Source of the DNA: Rhodospirillaceae bacterium
GTDB taxonomy: Bacteria > Pseudomonadota > Alphaproteobacteria > UBA11136
DNA length: 7,308 bases
Direction: 5' to 3'
Assembly (NCBI GenBank): GCA_002686135.1
Contig: NZAO01000065.1
Location: 1 to 7,308 of the forward strand
This document shows positions 4,515 to 7,308 of this stretch, piece after piece (position 1 is the first letter of the stretch; every line of letters begins with the position of its first letter). The notes beneath the pieces are model-generated. The model was not told the DNA's origin. It was given only the letters and a program-made list of their open reading frames with translations, and searched no databases. Position numbers and translations under genes: made by a program.

Positions 4515-6671
4515 ATGGTCCGTCAGTTTGAACTGATAGAACGCGTCAAGGCCTACGATCCCAACGTGGACGAGGAAGCCATCGACCGCGCTTATGTGTT
4601 CGCCATGAAGGCCCATGGTACCCAGCTTCGCGCCTCCGGTGATCCCTATTATTCCCATCCCATAGAGGTGGCCGGCATTCTCGCCGAGATGAAGATGGAT
4701 ACCGCCTCCATCATTACCGCGCTGCTCCACGACGTGGTGGAAGACACGGTCAACACCCAGGACGATATCAAAAAGATATTCGGTAATGAAATCGCCCGTC
4801 TCGTGAACGGCGTCACCAAGCTCACCCAGATCGAGCTTCAGTCCGATCACACCAAGCAGGCGGAAAATTTCCGCAAGCTGGTTCTCGCCATGTCCGACGA
4901 TATCCGGGTTCTGTTAGTGAAGCTGGCCGACCGCCTTCATAACATGCGCACCCTGGACCATATTAAGGACCCGGAAAAACGCCTGCATATCGCCAACGAG
5001 ACCATGGATATCTTCGCGCCGCTGGCTGAGCGCATGGGCATGCATGAAATTCGCGACGAGCTTTATGATCTCGCCTTTAAGGAGATCAACCCAGACGCCC
5101 GCCAGTCTATCCTGTCGCGCCTGAGTTTCCTGCGCGACGAAGGCGCCGGGATGGTCAAGAAGATCATCCGCGAACTTGGCAAGACCCTGAAAGCGGCCGG
5201 TCTCGAGGCCAGGATCAGCGGACGCGAGAAGAAACCCCATTCGATCTGGCGTAAGATGCGGAGCAAGGCGATGGAGCTCGAACAGCTCTCCGATATTATC
5301 GCCTTCCGCGTGGTGGTGGACACGGTCGAGGAGTGCTATCAGGCCCTGGGCGTTCTCCACGGCGCTTATCCGGTGGTTCCCGGCACCTTCAAGGATTATA
5401 TCAGCACGCCCAAGCCCAACCAGTACCGTTCCCTGCACACGACCCTGATCGGCCCGAAGAAACAGCGCATTGAGGTTCAGATTCGCACCAAGAAAATGGA
5501 TGAGGTGGCGGAGCTCGGCGTCGCCGCCCACTGGAGCTATAAACAGGATATTCCGAGCCGCGAGGGACGGCAGTACCGCTGGCTGCGGGAGCTTCTCGAC
5601 ATTCTTGAAAACGCGGCCGGGCCCGAGGAGTTCCTGGAACATACCAAGCTCGAAATGTTCCATGACCAGGTCTTCTGTTTCACTCCCAAGGGAGAACTGA
5701 TCGCCCTGCCGCGCGGTGCCACGCCACTGGATTTCGCCTATGCGGTGCATACCGAGGTGGGGAACACCTGCGTCGGCGCCAGGATCAATGGCGTGATGAT
5801 GCCCCTGAAGACGGAACTGGCCAACGGCGACCAGGTGGAAATCGTGCGTTCGAAGAAGCCCAGCCTGTCGGCGGACTGGGAAGGTATCGTCGTCACCGGC
5901 AAGGCCCAGTCCTGTATCCGCCGCTTCATCCATTCCAAAGAGCGCCAGGAGTTTCTCGATCTCGGCCGCAACATCCTGAAGAAAGCTTTCGACAAAGAAG
6001 ACCTTCCCTGCACCAAACGGGCCCTGGGCAAGGTTTTGAAACATTTCAACTATGAAACGGTGGACGATCTCTATATCGCCGTCGGCCATGGCGACCACAC
6101 CGCCCAGGAGGTCATCCGCAACCTCTATCCCGATCATCAGATCCTAGCCGACGACGAAGGCAAGGTGGTTTCGCTGACCAAGGCCATCGGACGGCGCATG
6201 CGGAGGAAGAAGAAGGGGTTTGCAGTCCCCATCAAGGGGCTGACCCCGGGCATGGCGGTGCATTTCGGCGGCTGTTGCCACCCCATTCCCGGAGATCGTA
6301 TCGTCGGTATCGTCACCTCGGGCAAGGGCGTGGCCATTCATACCATTGATTGCGAAACGTTAGAGAAGCTGGACCAAGAAAGCGAGCGCTGGCTTGACGT
6401 GACCTGGGATCAAGGGCGAGCCGCAGAAAAATCCCATATGGCCCGGATTTACGTGGTCCTGGCGAACGAGGCAGGAAGCTTGGGCAACCTTTCCACTACC
6501 ATCGGCAAAAATGTGAGTAACATCACCAATTTGAAGATCACCAACCGTTCCTCGGATTTTTTCGAGATCATGGTTGATCTCGAGGTCAAAGACGTGAAGC
6601 ATCTCGCCAATATTATCGCTGCCTTGCGGGCGACCCCGGCCATCAACTCGGTGGAGCGCGCTCGCGGATGA
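4515..6671 (+). CDS. bifunctional (p)ppGpp synthetase/hydrolase (Rel/SpoT, RSH family)
   Basis: This long RSH enzyme makes and degrades (p)ppGpp, the alarmone of the stringent response, and is usually the only long RSH in an alphaproteobacterium (named rel, rsh or spoT). The 718 residues match the family. In order: an HD hydrolase domain with H48, H72-D73, E76-D77 and D139/N143 (LADRLHN), all intact; a synthetase domain with SGREKKPHSIWRKM (235-248), KDYISTPKPNQYRSLHT (293-309), EVQIRT (320-325) and AELGVAAHW; a TGS domain (about 385-445); a zinc-finger-like region with GGCCHPIPGD (585-594) and HTIDC (609-613); and an ACT domain (about 643-716). The RXKD signature of bifunctional enzymes reads TFKD here (291-294). 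The ATG follows GGAGGT by 8 bases and an in-frame stop at 4506 rules out earlier starts. Hydrolase and synthetase both look functional. Confidence 0.96.
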   Translation: MVRQFELIERVKAYDPNVDEEAIDRAYVFAMKAHGTQLRASGDPYYSHPIEVAGILAEMKMDTASIITALLHDVVEDTVNTQDDIKKIFGNEIARLVNGVTKLTQIELQSDHTKQAENFRKLVLAMSDDIRVLLVKLADRLHNMRTLDHIKDPEKRLHIANETMDIFAPLAERMGMHEIRDELYDLAFKEINPDARQSILSRLSFLRDEGAGMVKKIIRELGKTLKAAGLEARISGREKKPHSIWRKMRSKAMELEQLSDIIAFRVVVDTVEECYQALGVLHGAYPVVPGTFKDYISTPKPNQYRSLHTTLIGPKKQRIEVQIRTKKMDEVAELGVAAHWSYKQDIPSREGRQYRWLRELLDILENAAGPEEFLEHTKLEMFHDQVFCFTPKGELIALPRGATPLDFAYAVHTEVGNTCVGARINGVMMPLKTELANGDQVEIVRSKKPSLSADWEGIVVTGKAQSCIRRFIHSKERQEFLDLGRNILKKAFDKEDLPCTKRALGKVLKHFNYETVDDLYIAVGHGDHTAQEVIRNLYPDHQILADDEGKVVSLTKAIGRRMRRKKKGFAVPIKGLTPGMAVHFGGCCHPIPGDRIVGIVTSGKGVAIHTIDCETLEKLDQESERWLDVTWDQGRAAEKSHMARIYVVLANEAGSLGNLSTTIGKNVSNITNLKITNRSSDFFEIMVDLEVKDVKHLANIIAALRATPAINSVERARG

Positions 6672-6705
6672 GTGGGCTCTTTGGGATACCCCTGCCGCGC
6701 CCCGG

Positions 6706-6759
6706 TGTCCGGCGGTCCAATGTCCGGTGGCCGGGGACGAAGCGGGCCGCGGGTCCCGC
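6706..6759. repeat. GC-rich spacer with direct repeat and hairpin before the DUF2062 gene
   Basis: TGTCCGGCGG (6706-6715) and TGTCCGGTGG (6721-6730) are a direct repeat with period 15 and one mismatch. GCGGG (6742-6746 or 6749-6753) can pair with CCCGC (6755-6759) just before the AAGGA site of the next gene. There is no T tract, so this is not a typical intrinsic terminator. It could modulate translation of the downstream gene, or be neutral GC-rich sequence. Confidence 0.35.
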
Positions 6760-6774
6760 CTGAAGGAATACGCC

Positions 6775-7308
6775 ATGTTCCAGCGCCGGCAAAAACGTCA
6801 CGTGGCCCATCATTTCCGGGAGTTCCTGTGGCCACGCGCGGGCTGGCGCCGGGTCAGCATCTATATGGCGCACCGGGTCAAGAGAATGCCTGACACGCCC
6901 TACAGCATCGCCGCCGGGTTCGCCTGCGGCGCGGCTATGTCGTTCACGCCCTTCGTGGGGTTTCATTTTGTAATGGCGGCGCTGATGGCCTGGATCATCC
7001 GCGCCAATATCCTGACCTCGGCCATCGGCACCGCGGTGGGGAATCCCTGGACTTTTCCCTTTATCTGGGCCGGCATCTACAATATCGGCTCCTGGGTGCT
7101 GGGCCGGGAGATAACGGACACGCCGGTGCTGGAACTCTCCATGACCAACATTTTCGATAACTTCTGGGAGGTGTTCCTGCCCATGATGATCGCGGGCGTT
7201 CCCGTGGCCGGGCTAGTCTGGGTGCTGTTCTTCTTTCCCCTGCGCCGCGCGGTGGCGGGTTACCAGGCCCATCGCCTCCATAAAATCGAAAAGAGCCGCC
7301 AGGACTCC
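6775..7308 (+). CDS. DUF2062 domain membrane protein, 3' end beyond the window
   Basis: The frame is open from the ATG to the window edge, giving 178 residues without a stop. It resembles the DUF2062 family of small inner-membrane proteins of unknown function. Family marks are SFTPFVGFHF (residues 56-65) and GNPWTFPF (89-96). The N-terminus is basic (RRQKRH, then WRRVSIYMAHRVKR) and probably cytoplasmic. Hydrophobic segments lie at about 44-76, 82-108 and 132-156, followed by a basic end (RRAVAGYQAHRLHKIEKSR) that suggests only a few residues are missing. AAGGA at 6763-6767 is 7 bases before the ATG and fixes the start. It follows rel by 103 bases on the same strand and may be cotranscribed. 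From memory, such a gene often sits between rel and pdxJ in Rhodospirillales; pdxJ is not in view. Confidence 0.85.
   Translation, partial: MFQRRQKRHVAHHFREFLWPRAGWRRVSIYMAHRVKRMPDTPYSIAAGFACGAAMSFTPFVGFHFVMAALMAWIIRANILTSAIGTAVGNPWTFPFIWAGIYNIGSWVLGREITDTPVLELSMTNIFDNFWEVFLPMMIAGVPVAGLVWVLFFFPLRRAVAGYQAHRLHKIEKSRQDS

Noticed and set aside
4914..6137. Open frame of 407 codons on the minus strand inside rel
   Set aside because: It lies wholly opposite the clearly conserved rel coding sequence, its product resembles no family I know, and long antisense frames are common opposite GC-rich genes.
6672..6893. 73-residue plus-strand frame starting right after rel
   Set aside because: Its content is low-complexity Gly/Pro/Arg, and its second half overlaps the well-supported DUF2062 gene in another frame.

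Overview
The window looks like a core chromosomal segment of an alphaproteobacterium, most likely of the Rhodospirillales type. The evidence is the gene set and order (dapA, smpB, a udg/NYN pair on the opposite strand, folK, rpoZ, a bifunctional rel/spoT and a DUF2062 membrane protein), the GC-rich coding sequence, and family details such as the SPGPVKYA segment of DapA and the HCSRYN motif of the uracil-DNA glycosylase. The lineage call is inference from memory of homologues, not from a search.

Layout. Bases 1-1376 hold dapA (lysine/diaminopimelate synthesis) followed 18 bases later by smpB (trans-translation), probably one transcript. Bases 1377-1537 lie between converging genes and carry the first copy of an imperfect inverted-repeat element. 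Bases 1538-2921 on the minus strand hold a two-gene unit, transcribed right to left: an NYN/LabA-like nuclease-fold protein and then a family 5 uracil-DNA glycosylase. Bases 2922-3133 form the divergent gap between that unit and folK. folK (folate synthesis) runs to 3628. A gap with a good sigma70-type promoter candidate precedes rpoZ (3772-4248), which has an unusually long acidic tail. Bases 4249-4514 hold a second copy of the inverted-repeat element and a possible regulated promoter for rel. The rel gene (4515-6671) encodes a full-length (p)ppGpp synthetase/hydrolase. A short GC-rich spacer leads to a DUF2062 membrane protein that runs off the right edge.

Together the genes cover housekeeping functions: cell-wall/lysine and folate precursors, ribosome rescue, DNA repair, the RNA polymerase omega subunit and the enzyme of the stringent response. 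Omega and ppGpp are functionally linked, since omega forms part of a ppGpp site on RNA polymerase in Escherichia coli, and rpoZ-rel adjacency is common in Proteobacteria.

I see no phage, CRISPR, toxin-antitoxin, transposase or RNA gene, and no convincing new multi-gene system. The points most worth a second look are the two copies of the dispersed palindromic repeat, the structured promoter region of rel, the RXKD-to-TFKD change in Rel, and the acidic extension of omega.
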